This document shows positions 1 through 11,340 of a DNA stretch of 64,000 nt, piece after piece. The notes below the pieces were generated by a model. That model made no database searches and was not told the origin of the DNA. It was given only the letters and a program-made list of their open reading frames with translations. The stretch is taken from NCBI GenBank assembly GCA_963556145.1, contig OY744470.1:682001-746000 (forward strand), given 5' to 3'. Source of the stretch: Hygrocybe punicea. Taxonomy: Eukaryota > Basidiomycota > Agaricomycetes > Agaricales > Hygrophoraceae. Within the stretch, counting starts at the first letter, position 1. Each line of letters begins with the position of its first letter. A program made the translations under genes and the position numbers.

Positions 1-379
1 TATTCAACTGGTGAATATTGTTATCAGTATTCATTAGTTCATATTTTTATATTCCAGTAGTGAATATTAGTATTTTCAGTACATCACACACCCAATTGCT
101 ATTCATCCCTACTCAAAGTCTCAATTCTTAATTGAAGAGACCTCACTATTACATTCTATTGATTCATATAGTACATATACCCACAAACCCCTTCCTGATA
201 GGTTATTTAAATATTAAAAACCCACGAACAACAAGAAGGTACCTGAACAAAGTCAACTCCGGTAATTCTTGGTGAAACAAACATTCACATAACATCGGAT
301 CCAAACGAGCCAGCCAGCACCCATGGATCGCAGTCTGGTCGGCATCATCCTAGGCGGTCATACACGAAACTATGCCAGG
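1..379. other. AT-rich stretch without recognisable gene
   Basis: No coding signal that I recognise. The first 120 bases repeat the word gtgaatatt/tagtgaatatt a few times, which may be the edge of a degenerate tandem repeat cut by the window boundary. Confidence 0.4.
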
Positions 380-559
380 ACCAAATCATGTGAGGACAGG
401 CAGAGATGATGCGCATATGGATAACAAGGGTGGTGGCCACATATATGAAATGGAAGACAAAGATGAACAAGAGGCACAAATGGAGGTGAAGACGGGAACG
501 AGGCGACAACGGGCGAGAGTAACAGTGGGCGAGGGCGAGGATGACAGCAGGCAAGGATG

Positions 560-1385
560 ACGACAGGTGGGGATAATGACAATGATGCCCCAGATGAGGC
601 CAACATAGGGTGGGGTCAAGACGAAAAGGAATACCTCCCCCGCTCACAGCTGACATTATTATACTAATGGACTTTGAGCAGGCTAGATGCGACCCGGAAG
701 ACCAACGGCGAGGGCCCACAGGCCCATCTGCCATCGCTGCACCCCACCATTCCGCCACCTTGTCAAGCCCACAGTTGACGACTGCAATCTCAATTTTCAC
801 AATATCCATCGATTTCGCCAGCAGGATTCTCCTGATATTGGTACTATGATACCTCGACATCATCCACTTCGACTTCAACGCCGGCTTGCTCACCCTCCTC
901 ATCCTCCTCCTTTGGACTCTCCCCGAAATGATGTGAATGCCAGCTGAGGTGGAGTCATCCACTGAGACAACAACACCAGGCCTGGAGAGCAGCGGGGACG
1001 TGCTCCTGCTGTTCCTGGGTTGGATGGGCACAAATGGCCAGCATGAGCTGTGCCATCTGAATGTGTGAGTTTCCCTTGCATTTTTTTCTTTCGTTTGCTG
1101 TTGATTCACACTTGGCCATCCCAGCAACAAGCCACTCTAAAAGAGTGGTGCCAAGAATTTAGGCTCCCCATCTCAGGGAATGCCGCAATGCTACGCAAGT
1201 GGCTGACGACATTCAGTGGGGACTGAGAGGTGTGGAAAAAGTGAGTATCTTCCTGCTTTGCCTTTGCCTGCTGACCCATTGACCACACACCCATGTTTAT
1301 CATTTCCAGCCTCATAGCCGGTGTGAAACAAGGTCTTGTTTCGTTGGCCAAGAATTGAAATACAGAGATTGACTTGGTCGGCAAG
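560..1385 (+). pseudogene. SAP-like domain protein remnant (transposon-associated type)
   Basis: The best part is 1110-1238, which reads as a SAP-like helix-extended-loop-helix: LKEWCQEFRLPISGN near 1140-1184, then a leucine-rich second helix ending in a TFSGD motif and, after a stop, EVWKK. SAP modules bind DNA, and in mushroom genomes this W-C-x-x-F / G-N form is common in proteins carried by or lying next to transposons (family knowledge). The reading frame has a TGA at 1224-1226 where the family has Arg, so a CGA to TGA change is the simplest explanation. A GT-AG intron probably runs from about 1241 to 1310. An acidic, proline-containing exon upstream (about 560-660) resembles the usual N-terminal part. 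No intact start or full frame is seen; this is a remnant. Confidence 0.5.
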
Positions 1386-1389
1386 AGTC

Positions 1390-1985
1390 TGAAAATCAAT
1401 AAAATTATTGGCACTGGTTCCATGTTTTCTTATATAACCCTGATCAGAATTTTATTGTTCACAAGGTATCTTTATCACCTACCAATACATGATATCACAT
1501 CAGTGCATTACTCTATCGTGGGGCCTTGTGATTGCTCCATGTGCAGGCAAAGTCACTGGATGACGGCCCCCACCTGGAGATTCACTCAGATCAGGGTACA
1601 GTATATCTTGCGGTGATGAGCACGATATTGTTTGCTCCATGACTTGTTTTGCGGTTGGACACAATAAGTCACAGAAAGGCAGGGAAGGGATAACTGCAGA
1701 GAGGGTTCAAGGGATGAAGGAAGCGCTCGGCACATCAGAGGAGCCGCGATAGTGGATATTCTGAGTTGCGTTTGCTGTGTATAGACCAGTTCTGGCAGAA
1801 TAACAGTATCTAGGCCATTTCCTCGCATGAAGTCAGCCTACCAGTGCCATAGCGGTGTGAATCATAGATGCTCGTTTGATGTCTCTTATCGATGTGAGAG
1901 TAATCTGGACCTACATACGCTGAAAAGCGAAAGTATTGGGGATTTAATCACGACGTAAATTCAAACAAACATAGAGATGATTTGC
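1390..1985. other. No recognisable gene
   Basis: Short overlapping reading frames on both strands show no motif I recognise. I see no RNA gene or clear repeat here. Confidence 0.4.
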
Positions 1986-1988
1986 CCT

Positions 1989-2310
1989 TCAAGCCAGCAC
2001 CATCCTGAATTCATAACCCCGGATCCCTAATATGCCCATCAGAGATTCATCGGAATCCCCAGTCATGTTGCAATGCCATGCACGTTCTTCATCCAATAAT
2101 TTTTGAGCAATAGCTTCTCGTTCACCTTCCTTGAATTGTGGTATAAGTGCCGGATCCATGTCCTTGTAGCCTTTAAATCGAGTGGACTGAGTGATGATCA
2201 TCAAATCCACGCCTGCCACCTCTCCAACATCTTCGAATTTGACACGATAGGGATGAATTTTTTGGAAGATTGACTGCCAGATGGAAGGATAGTCGTCTCT
2301 GGGTGAAGCT
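1989..2310 (-). pseudogene. Unidentified exon fragment
   Basis: On the minus strand the frame is open from about 2310 down to a stop at 1989, about 105 codons, and its composition looks protein-like: an aromatic start (DDYPSIWQSIFQKIHPY), then FEDVGEVAGVDLMIITQ, then charged helix-like sequence (EGEREAIAQKLLDEERAW) and a final GILGIRGYEF. The first Met in frame is at 2219. I do not recognise the family. It could be the last exon of a gene whose upstream exons (above 2310) have decayed. It lies between a transposon remnant and a crinkler pseudogene, so it may belong to a broken effector or repeat gene. Confidence 0.3.
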
Positions 2311-3440
2311 CTTTACCAGTCAAATGTGATGCCCATGTTGCAGTGGTTTCTGGGCTCATTACAAAGCCCCCGATGTGGCTGTAGCGAGGATTCTGCTGTG
2401 GCGCTGACTCGGAGGTGCTTCAAGACATGAATACTGGATAACTGTGCATCAAGCTAAGATATTTAGCCTTTAGAGCAATGCCACTCACATGATCTTGTGG
2501 TGATTCAGATTCAACAGCCGAGCATGTGATACTGTCAGCTAACAATACATTGACTCAGAACAAGCCCAGGACTTGACAGCCGAACGTGAACGTTGGACTT
2601 CAGCAGCTTTGTCAAGTTGTTCGTGAGCACACCAGACAGTAGTCTCACTGCTTCAGTCAAAGTTAACTATTGCGTATAGCTATCCATGGCTTCGCTTGAT
2701 GAGCCCATTCAACTGCCGGCTCCGCTGTTGAATGAAAAATACCACCATCAATTGCGAACCTCATTGCTCAAATTGATCCATGGGTCATCTACCACCTAAA
2801 GCAAACTGTATTGTCCGGTATCCATTATGAGAACCAGCTGTATGGAGTAATAAACTCCTTCCTTATATCCATATTCCCCTTGCAGCGGCACTTCATGGTC
2901 GTTCCCCAAGCTCTTATCTGAAGAGCTATGGATGCAGATGAAGTTAATGAAGATCTCGGAAACATCTCAATAGGGATTAGGGAAAGCTGAAATCGGAAAC
3001 ATAAGTCCTCCTTGTTCTATTTTCTGCCTCTTCAATGCCAGGCATGACTTGCAGGGTTCAAAACATCCATTTCGTATCTCACTGAATCCCATGCAAATTG
3101 ACTTGCCTGGCCCATATTCGTCATGTAACTCAGCAGTATTGCGGACACGCAACTTGTCTCTGTCCTCTTCTTTCATTTGTGCAGCCTTGATCTTCCAGAA
3201 AGTGAAGATTAATGAAGAAGACTGCATTATGGTTGCTGATCAAGGTGCCCAGCTGGTGATGGAGGTGGCGGAAACATCGGTCGAGGGTTTCCCCAGGAAA
3301 ACCCTTGACATAGCTTCAAACGGCGGAGTTGCCAAACAAACATGCCCTTCGAATTCTCAGATCTCAGATCTCTGCACTGAGGTCTACTGCCCAACCTGGT
3401 TGCAGTTGGACGATCCCCAACCAGTGGCCTTACTCAGCTA
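2311..3440. other. No confidently recognised gene; weak ORFs only
   Basis: There is an 86-codon frame on the minus strand (2967-3227) with two CxxC-like pairs (CFEPCKSC) and a longer plus-strand frame (3049-3582) over the same bases. Neither has a recognisable domain. The plus frame merges at its end into the crinkler remnant but in a different phase. Confidence 0.3.
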
Positions 3441-3464
3441 CCGCAACCTTGATACCCAAGACTT

Positions 3465-3930
3465 GCTCGCTGCTCCAACAAACCATGTATACTTGAACTC
3501 AACTGCTGGGTCCTCGGCGAGGATGTCAATCGCATCTTTCCTATCAAGATTAAAGCAATGGAGTCCATCAGTGCCCTCATAAAAGAGATCAAGGAGGAGA
3601 AGAAGCAAATTTTCCGAGACAATGACCCCGATTCTCTCGTTCTCCGGCAGGTGAACTCATTCTAATCACATAATGCTGACCCTCTGATCATTGCCAGGTT
3701 TGTACCTCCGCTGACGAAAATTTACAACATGCTTTGCGTGATCTTGGCCTGAATGATAAGAACCAGCTTTTTTCTGTGAAGCACCTGTCCGTGGGCACCC
3801 TCCCACCGACGAGCATGTCCATATCATCATTCAAGCCATGCTTGCCAGTACATATCGACTCTTGCTGTATCACTATATCCCATACTCTACTCACATTGAG
3901 ACCACAGATGACAACGGCAACTGAGCTCAC
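3465..3930 (+). pseudogene. Crinkler (CRN) N-terminal ubiquitin-like domain, frameshifted
   Basis: Reading from 3492 gives LELNCWVLGEDVNRIFPIKI, a lysine/glutamate-rich helix (KEIKEEKKQIF) and SLVLRQ at the end of the first exon. This is the pattern of the crinkler N-terminal ubiquitin-like domain of fungi (LxCW, long charged helix, L-x-L-W/R-Q). A GT-AG intron runs from about 3652 to 3697, and the second exon continues NLQHALRDLGL...LFSVKHLS. After about 3792 the family-like reading (PPTDEHVHIIIQ, the usual end of the domain) lies in another frame, so there is a small indel. No start codon with good context and no C-terminal effector domain follow. The second domain of the intact crinkler gene further right begins in the same way (LNCWVL). 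Confidence 0.6.
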
Positions 3931-4052
3931 TCCAGTGAATTTTGACAGTTTCTACAAATTACAGATCGTGAGTATTCTTTTATGGTGAGTGGGCTCAAAA
4001 ATCTGATTACCTTCCAATCTGTTCGAGAAGTTGTACTACCCCCAGATGATTT

Positions 4053-4310
4053 TCAATACCCATTCATGACCTCTGACCGAGCATCAGCAAAACTGACCCC
4101 CTTGTCTTCTTTAGACGAATTTCTGGTGATATGATGGAATATCTTGAGCACGGAGTCTTTCCTCATGGAGCCTGCCTTGGAGACGGGTTTTTGCTGCTTG
4201 TTTGGTGCTGGTGGACGCAGAGACGGTCTGGAGTCTTTGTCTGTGCTTGGCTTGGGAGAAGGTGAGTCGCTCAGCCGACTTTTTTTAGCGCCTGACTTGG
4301 CCTTAGGCAT
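4053..4310 (-). CDS. Small basic low-complexity ORF, hypothetical
   Basis: An 85-codon frame starts MPKAKSGAKKSRL and is rich in Lys, Ser and Pro up to about residue 50, followed by a more ordered tail (VLKIFHHITRN). A frame from an upstream Met at 4412 also exists, but the MPKAKSG start looks more natural. Lys/Ser/Pro-rich starts of this kind often open nuclear or DNA-binding proteins, but no domain is visible and the gene could be a first exon whose remainder is lost. It ends 178 bases before the hairpin element. Confidence 0.3.
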   Translation of the reverse strand: MPKAKSGAKKSRLSDSPSPKPSTDKDSRPSLRPPAPNKQQKPVSKAGSMRKDSVLKIFHHITRNSSKEDKGVSFADARSEVMNGY

Positions 4311-4487
4311 GGGGATGGATGGCGGATGGCAGACAGCAGAGGAAAGCTGGCAGACAGTGGATGGTGGATGGGATAATTCAAGAAAATGGTACGGGATGAC
4401 TTTTCGCGTCACCCGAAATTGTACTCAATTCTTCTTTACAGATTTAATCGCCAAATATATTACTGTTGTGAAAATGAGACAAAATGC

Positions 4488-5195
4488 TTACAGCCATTTT
4501 AGTAATTGATGGCAGTAACTGGATTTTTTTTCATCAATTGAGAAATTTGGACTTAGTGGAATTGCCAGTGCTGAATCTTGTATCTCATGAAATACTGTAT
4601 GGATTGAGATGGTTATAGAGGGAAAGTTATACTATTTCTTAAGGGCTATCTACTCCTATCATTACATTTGGACAATATTTAGTGTTTGGTGACTTGTGGA
4701 TGAAACAAAAGGTAAACCAGTACTTTTTGACACCCAAAATGATATTGTCAAATTATGCTATCAAATGAGCTATGTTTGTCTGCATTAGGCTTGAAATATT
4801 ACATGAATTTTAAATGTTGGCTCCAAGGACAAAAATAAAGGAAAACACTGTATTTGTACTTCTAGCCCTTGAAAAACTGAAGAAGTTTCTCCCTACAATC
4901 TTTTTCATATAAGCTCATTTGATAGCATAATTTGACAATATCATTTTGGGTGTCAAAAAGTACTGGTTTACCTTTTGTTTCATCCACAAGTCACCAAACA
5001 CTCAATATTGTCCAAATGTAATGATAGGAGTAGATAGCCCTTAAGAAATAGTATAACTTTCCCTCTATAACCATCTCAATCCATACAGTATTTCATGAGA
5101 TACAAGATTCAGCACTGGAAATTCCACTAAGTCCAAATTTCTCAATTGATGAAAAAAAATCCAGTTACTGCCATGAATTACTAAAACGGCTGTAA
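4488..5195. mobile_element. Fold-back (hairpin) element A, about 0.7 kb
   Basis: The two ends mirror each other: TACAGCCATTTTAGTAATT at 4489 and its complement ending at about 5194, and the arms stay complementary inward for about 280 bases (for example the 40 bases before 4771 against those after 4912). The centre is near 4842, with an asymmetric loop of about 140 bases. Arms are about 95 percent identical by eye. It encodes nothing convincing; short frames in the arms ending LYGLRWL are mirror images. A related but diverged hairpin lies at 54938-55732, so this is a family of non-autonomous fold-back elements. No clear target duplication is seen here. Confidence 0.8.
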
Positions 5196-5344
5196 TCCCT
5201 GTACCCATAGTTTTGCCCTCAGGAACCAGATTGAGTGGGGTAATGAGATTTGTACTCCCTCCTCCATCCTTGTTGTAGTACTTCAAATACAGGATATGAT
5301 CCACCTTCCCACTCACTTTCACAGACTTAGCTGAAATTGGTTAA

Positions 5345-5470
5345 ATTCACCACGTACAAACATGGTCAGAATTTACTTGAAACGGATTCCTTAGAATTGC
5401 TAACTGAAGGAAAAAATTGGTTGAATTCACCACAGTTAAAATACAAACATGGGTGAAATGCCTGCCCAAC
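5345..5470 (+). repeat. Dispersed repeat R, left copy
   Basis: The segment with acaaacatggtcagaattta ... atacaaacatgggtgaaatg is matched in the same orientation at about 24540-24660 (acaaacctggtcggaatttg ... atacaaacatgggcgaaatg). Identity is moderate, roughly three quarters. Nothing coding is visible from 5196 to 6239 apart from this repeat. Confidence 0.5.
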
Positions 5471-6239
5471 ATTTCAAAACACCCCCATTTCCATTTTGAC
5501 ATTTGTTTATTGACTTGCTACAATTGCTTATCATGCATTGTAATAGTACTACTAGCTTTCAAGCACCACCTTGGATTCACATGTAACCGCTTCGTGGATT
5601 GCTTAGCAAATTGGCACGTCACCTGACACATCGATTACAAAGAGATGACTCAGCCAACACTATGCCAGATATGGTATATTGCTTATGTAACTCACTGCAC
5701 ACTGTTGTTGCACCAGCAAATAATGATATGCTTATAGCCAGACAACCAGACCGGACAATCCCACGCTGTCAATTGTACGGTCAATTATGACCAAATAGCT
5801 TTGTAATCAGCATCCGGACCATGTTGATTGGCCCAGTATTCATGTAGATATGGAGGGGTCTTTCTGAAATGCACAATTTCCATTTTGGAACAAGTAAGCC
5901 ACAGTGGAAAAATCACGGTATTGTACGGTCTAGGAGATTATGTAAGCGTCCTGGATCTGCAGTTTCATCCAGATTGGGTAAGAACTGACCTCATAGTGAG
6001 GGGGTCTTCCTGAAATGGACCTGTTGCGCATTGGCTTATTAAAGAGGAACCGTGGGAACAATGGTTACTATATTTGGTTGTACAATTTAGATGCTTACGT
6101 AAGCTTCCAGAATAACCCCACATCGTGGGAAACGGTCCAGAACTGGCCGAGAACGATGGGGGCGAAGTTCAAACAGCTCAATGGGGCATTAAGCAGTCGT
6201 TATATCATTACAAGAAAAAAGCGTACAGAATTCATTTCT
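5471..6239. other. No recognisable gene
   Basis: Short frames only. Two similar phrases (tctttctgaaatgcaca near 5868 and tcttcctgaaatggacc near 6004) suggest an old local duplication. A tandem near-repeat of about 56 bases begins at about 6211 and leads into the end of KDZ element 1. Confidence 0.3.
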
Positions 6240-6268
6240 AACGGCTTCAAAAATCTACTATACTACTA
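6240..6268 (+). repeat. 29-bp direct repeat, left of KDZ element 1
   Basis: The 29 bases starting aacggcttcaaaaatctact recur exactly at 16197-16225, just outside the right end of KDZ element 1. At the left it lies 43 bases outside the inverted repeat and is part of a short tandem array, so it is not a simple target duplication. Confidence 0.7.
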
Positions 6269-6310
6269 TGAGAAAAAAGTGTATGGAATTCATTTCTAAT
6301 GGCTCAATAC

Positions 6311-6830
6311 ATGCTACTACCTCAGTTAACTATACCCGCAGTATTGGTACAAGTTGATGGTGCACTAATGCCAGTAAATGCTGGCTGAAGCAAGTAATGA
6401 GGTTAGTAAAACTGAGAGATGAGTACAGGCCTGGTTTTACTATAGCTGGCACTTGCTGTGAGCTCGGTTTTACTACATCCAGCACTTGCTGCTAACCCTG
6501 GTTATATTATGGGTAGCAGTTGCTGCTGCTGCAGTTGTACTAATGCCAGCACTTGCTGCTGGCCTCCTGCTAGTTTTACTACACCCAGCACTTGCTGCTA
6601 GCCCTGGTTATATTATGGGTAGCACTTGCTGCTGGCTCTGTTTTACCAATGCCAGCACTTGCTGCTGCCTTGGTTTTACCAATGCCAACACTTGCTGCCA
6701 ACCTGGTTTTACTAATGCCAGCACTTGCTGCCAACTTGGTTATATTATGGGTAGCACTGGCTGCCACCTCAGCTTTACTAATGCCAACACTTGTTGCTCC
6801 AGCTAGTTTTACTATACCAAGTACTTGTAA
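6311..6830. repeat. Left inverted end of KDZ element 1 with subterminal repeats
   Basis: Contains about twelve degenerate copies of a 25-30-base unit built on ttttactaatgccagcactt gctgc. The outer 360 bases are the reverse complement of about 15830-16190. Long reading frames here (poly Leu/Ala on one strand, Ala/Ser/Thr on the other) are products of the repeat, not genes. Confidence 0.85.
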
Positions 6831-7400
6831 AGGTCACCTTAAGTGGAGGATACCACTCAATCTAAGGGGAATCCAAGGGTGAATACATATATAAATGAAT
6901 TTACAAGTATACTGACCTAAGGGGGATCTAATGGGCAAAGGAATCCTCATAGGGTGGTGGGAAAAGGTATCACAACCACCTCAGCCAAAGCCATGACTAT
7001 ACAGTGCCAAGATAGTAAGGAAACCAATAGGTGGGTGGTATATACACATACATAGAAATAACAATATAAGGAACAAAATCTAGGGAGGGTTAATACAAAT
7101 AAGTTCTCAAGTAACTCCCAATGTTTGGATTGGAACCAGTTCCAAAGTGACAGTGCAAGTCCCAGAGCTGGGAGTGGTTCTGATAGTGGTGGATAGTTTG
7201 GCAATGGGATTAGGACCAGTTCCAAAGGTGTAGAGGTTCATGTGCTGTTACCTTGATTTTACCAACTGCATCCTTGGTCTAATGTTTTAAGCACCATATC
7301 AAACATTTCAGTCTATTTCATAACCCTTTTTTCATCTAGTTAGAGTCTATCTAGTGATAGTTTAATCATTTTTTTTCCTAAGACATGCATGTCAGCCTTT
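6831..7400. other. Non-coding interior of KDZ element 1
   Basis: No gene recognised. A few repeated phrases (accagttccaaag at about 7134 and 7213) occur. Confidence 0.35.
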
Positions 7401-7422
7401 CTCAATTGCAGAACAATTATAA

Positions 7423-10011
7423 TCACCTTTTCCTTACTGTCATATCCTCTACAACATCATCCAGGGAATGTTTCTTGGTAGAAATATTCCTGCTGTTGAG
7501 AACCAAGATCATTCTCTCCAACACCCAACTAGTATCATCAATGGCAAGATGCAAGTCGGCGTCTTTAACATTTGCCAAGTTTTGGTCGCCCTCTGCGACC
7601 CACCAGGCCAGTGTCGGTATAATCATATAAAACCCATTTGTGCCCCCTTGGCAAGTTCGGGACCACTCCTCACCACTCTCTGGCACCTTGTGTGATAATA
7701 CATTGTTCTTCTGAGTCGTCTGTCACCATTCCGGCTGCAGCATTTTCCACCACTTCCACCAAGATTGATTGTACTCAACCACATTGGTGATCTTCGGTGG
7801 TGCTGTGTATTTGCGGCCATTCTTCAGCCATATATGAACAACCTCAGGCAGGTTGACACAATCGAGCTGCGCATGCTGGTGCACTGCCATCAGTGTTCTG
7901 AGTGCATTTCGGCAACTGATGAGACTCACCATATTGTGGAAGCCAAGAACCTCTTCAAAATCCACAAGTTTTGTTACCAATGCAACCCACTCAGGCGACA
8001 TTGATATTCCCTTCAAGTACTTCACTGCGCTTGAAAGCCAGGATGGCCAGCATATTGCATCCGAGATCCTGCGGTCAAGTCAGCTAACTCCAAGTTCAAT
8101 TTGCAAAAGGGGAATGGTTTCTGACAGTGTAACGGTTCCATCCACCTCATCAGTGCCAGACACACCGACAGTAGGCTGATGTACTACAGTTGCATTCGGA
8201 TTGCCAGCCTTCTCGGATTCCATAAAGAGAGTGTCAAATGTAGAATCAGGAGCATTTTGGGCTGGGGTCGCAAATATTGCAGTGGGCAAAGCGTCTCTGC
8301 TCGTTGTTAAAGGTGCATCTGATCCCAAATTTCATATCAGTTTACTGAAACACAGATATAAGAGGTCCACAAACCTAGTAGAAGATCCAGACGTGCGAAT
8401 CGTGTCACTAGGTTCCCCTGTCTTCCCTGGCATGCCTGTATTCAGGCACCCCTTCCATTCCTCGTTCAATGTCGTCAGGATTGCCTTGTTCCTGGCAATG
8501 TTTTCATCTCTCTCCCTCTCATACTCGGACCTCTGGTTGACTCCCTTGCCTTTATTCTTTTTCCTCCCCACTCACTTCTTGGCCATCCCAAAATCAGTTT
8601 CAGACATGCTGTCATCACTCTGGCACAAGATTTCATCATCACATTGGCTGGGCGTGTTTTTGGCGTTACGTGGAACAGGTTGATCGTGGGTAGTATGAAG
8701 AGGAACAGCAGGATTGCCTGCACCAGGTGCAACGGAGTCAGATATCTCACCGTTGTGGTCTCTGACTGTGATAGTCCCGGGGAAGGCGCGAGATTGACAA
8801 ATGTTTGCAGCTAAGCATGCTAGTGTTAGGTACGCATCTGAATGATGTAGATACACCTAATAACTCACGAAAAATCTTGTTCAGATGCCCAATGAAAGGC
8901 AGCTCAATGTGTTCATGCCACCCATGGTAAGCCTGACTGAAATTGTTGCCGATCCCTGTCTTTCTGCTGTGGAAGCTGATCGGCATCAATCAGTATGCGT
9001 CTAGGATGTCAATCAGCTGTAATACATACTGCATAATGACGATCTTCCCCCCTTCCTTTGGTTCCGGTCCACCAAGCAAAACCATCCCAACCAGCCCGGT
9101 CTCCAACTCAACCTGCTCCAACATACACATTATCGACAACGGCAGGCAGGTCATAGCACTGTTGAGTATGTTAGTTACTTCACCATTTTGAGATCATTGA
9201 AATATTTTTGGAATGCAAAAGCCTTTGCCTGCCATTGCTGCTCCTCAGCGCCAAGGTTCTCATCAACCTCTGGCTCCATCTCCTCTTTGAAGAGTGCTTC
9301 CTCATGATATCTTTCAACCTCTGCTTGGATGTCTGCTGGTTCCTGAAGCCACATCTCTCTGATTATACGATTGCGGAATTCCAGACCCGGCCCTTTCTTC
9401 AGCATGGCCTCCAGACTATTAGCCATTGATACGTGTGCTGCCCATTGTTCAGCAATGGCTGACTTCAGTTTTTTTTCATAATACAGTCGCGAGTAAGCTT
9501 GAGTCGGTTGAAGCTTCTTCGGCTTCTTTTTCATCAAATCCAGGACTTTGATGTGGGACTCCGAGGTTACCCCACCACGTGTATGGTTGTTGAACCACCG
9601 CTTGATACGCTGTATGCCAATGGGTAAGCACAGATCCAGACATGTGTTCTAGCACTGACCATTTTCCTAGCTTGGACTGCCACCCAGCAGATCCTCTGCA
9701 CCAGCAGCATCTTCGACAGTTGATGCAGTTGTACCTAATGCCCCTGCAGATTCAGGCCATAGCAAAAACCAGCCTTCCCACAGCGGTGACCAGAATTCTG
9801 TTAAACCGCGAGCACCAATCGCTTGGGCTGCATGGTAGGTTGGAATGCGCTCCCTCAGCCACTTATCCTGCTCGATAGTTGCCCACCCTTTTCGGCCACC
9901 TTTCTGCTTGCGAATCTCATCCACCCACTCGTTGACGCTCGTGCGCTTGGCAACGCCCAGATCATCAACACTTGTTGGATTGCCGACATTTGGCTGGTTA
10001 TTGATGCTCAT
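7423..10011 (-). pseudogene. KDZ-associated partner gene, decayed
   Basis: Fragments in order on the minus strand: a first exon from Met 10011 (GGRKGWATIEQDKWLRERIP, then a W-rich FWSPLWEGWFLLWP), an intron ending near 9613, then RIKRWFNNHTRGG, LQPTQAYSRLYYEKKLK and a charged helix (8990-9612), then GGPEPKEGGKI and SFHSRKTG...FSQAYHGW, and finally VEWVALVTKLVDFEE-like sequence, NLPEVVHIWLKNGRKY, SWWKWWKMLQPEW (near 7730) and GGTNGFYMIIPTLAWW (near 7630). These blocks match, in order, a large protein of unknown role commonly found beside KDZ transposases in mushrooms (family recognition from memory). It is divergent to the transposase. A TGA at 8990-8992 sits in the middle of one block, and joins between several blocks are uncertain, so I treat it as broken. 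Function is unknown; a DNA-binding accessory role is only a guess. Confidence 0.6.
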
Positions 10012-10099
10012 CTGATGGTTGATGTTTGTTTCCTTATCAATACTCGATTGATTTTGGACACTCGCCTAGGCTTTTGCGACATCCATCACTGGCAGTGGT

Positions 10100-11290
10100 A
10101 GCTTTCAGGTATGCTGTATGTTTAGTTTTACTCACTGAGCGCTATTTATGCTGATCAATGGGGAAGTGGCCAACTGAGGCTGAGCCACTTGAGCCACTTG
10201 CTGTGGACGAATGCAATGGATGAACATTCGATCAGTCTTGGTCCAGAACTGCTGAAAGTGCCGCGTCGATTAACAATGGCCGGAGGGTAGAGTGGCGTGA
10301 GCACATCCTTGTTCCAGTTGGACCGAGCCCAAATGTTTCGTTCTCAGTATTTCGTAGCGGTCTGGTCCTTTATATATAGCCTTACCCAATGGCAACGTCG
10401 GTGCATGTGGCAGAAGTGGTCAAGGCATCAGGAAACATAGTATCTCACTGGTGGGAATGTCATTCTTGAAATTTGCATGCTAAAACCTTTATCGATATGA
10501 TCCAATTCCTTGATATCACAAACTGTATCATACCATGAATACATAACTGACAAGTGATAGATAGAGATACTACATAGCTGATGCATCCGCCAGTGGGCCC
10601 CAAGTCATAGAGACAACAAGTTATCAGTAAGATGTCAGAGTCGGCTGGAATGTGCAAAAATAAAATGAGTTTTCCGAGTCGTAGGTTCATGATGAAATTG
10701 GGATAATGTAATGCAAACATGACATACCTGAAGCGAGACCAAGAAAGCCCTAAGAGACAGAGAGCATGAGCCAGGCATAAAATATGTCGTTTGGAGAATA
10801 ATAAAAACTGAAATGAAGCAAGAGACGATTAGCCAATTGAACTTACACACATGAGACATTACGACGATACAAAAATGACTTGAAAACTCAATTGATCAAT
10901 ATTATAGTGCTAATCAATATTCAATAACATCCACTTCATTGACTTGGTCGATATAGATATAGAACTCAATGAATGAAGGTTTCACAATGCAGGGCAACTT
11001 TCATGATTCAACAGCTCAGTATTATGTTCATTGTGTTCTATACCAATACAATGAAGTGGTACTACTAGTAGAAGTGGCTTTGCTATTAAGCTTTTATTAA
11101 TAATAGTCGTTTTGCTGCTTCGAGTTTGATTCACATCCGCGTGTCAGTCGAGTGTCAGTCGTGACTGTACTCTGTACTCTCAACCTCGAACTTCGAATGA
11201 TGGCAAGAGCTAAAAAGAATAAGTCCTCTGTCAGCATAAATATCTCTCGCCCCCATGCAATCCGTCTTCCCGTTGCTTGCACTATCAACA
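10100..11290. other. Intergenic region between the two KDZ-1 genes
   Basis: This divergent spacer should hold both promoters. TATA-like words occur (tatatatagcc near 10373 for the minus-strand partner). I see no further gene. It contains a repeated phrase gagccacttgagccacttg at about 10182-10200 and, near 10920-11055, two copies of a phrase around caatgaagtgg / ccacttcattg. Confidence 0.35.
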
Positions 11291-11340
11291 TTCATTGAAA
11301 TGTGAACGGTTGACTTGGCTGCTCAACCTCACACACACTT

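Noticed and set aside
345..1130. 261-codon minus-strand frame at the left flank
   Set aside because: Low-complexity His/Ser/Leu composition without any motif, and the plus strand carries the SAP-like domain over part of it.
6486..6882. Leu/Ala-rich frames that look like membrane proteins
   Set aside because: They are translations of the subterminal repeat of KDZ element 1; the mirror copy at 15794-16015 gives the same on the other strand.
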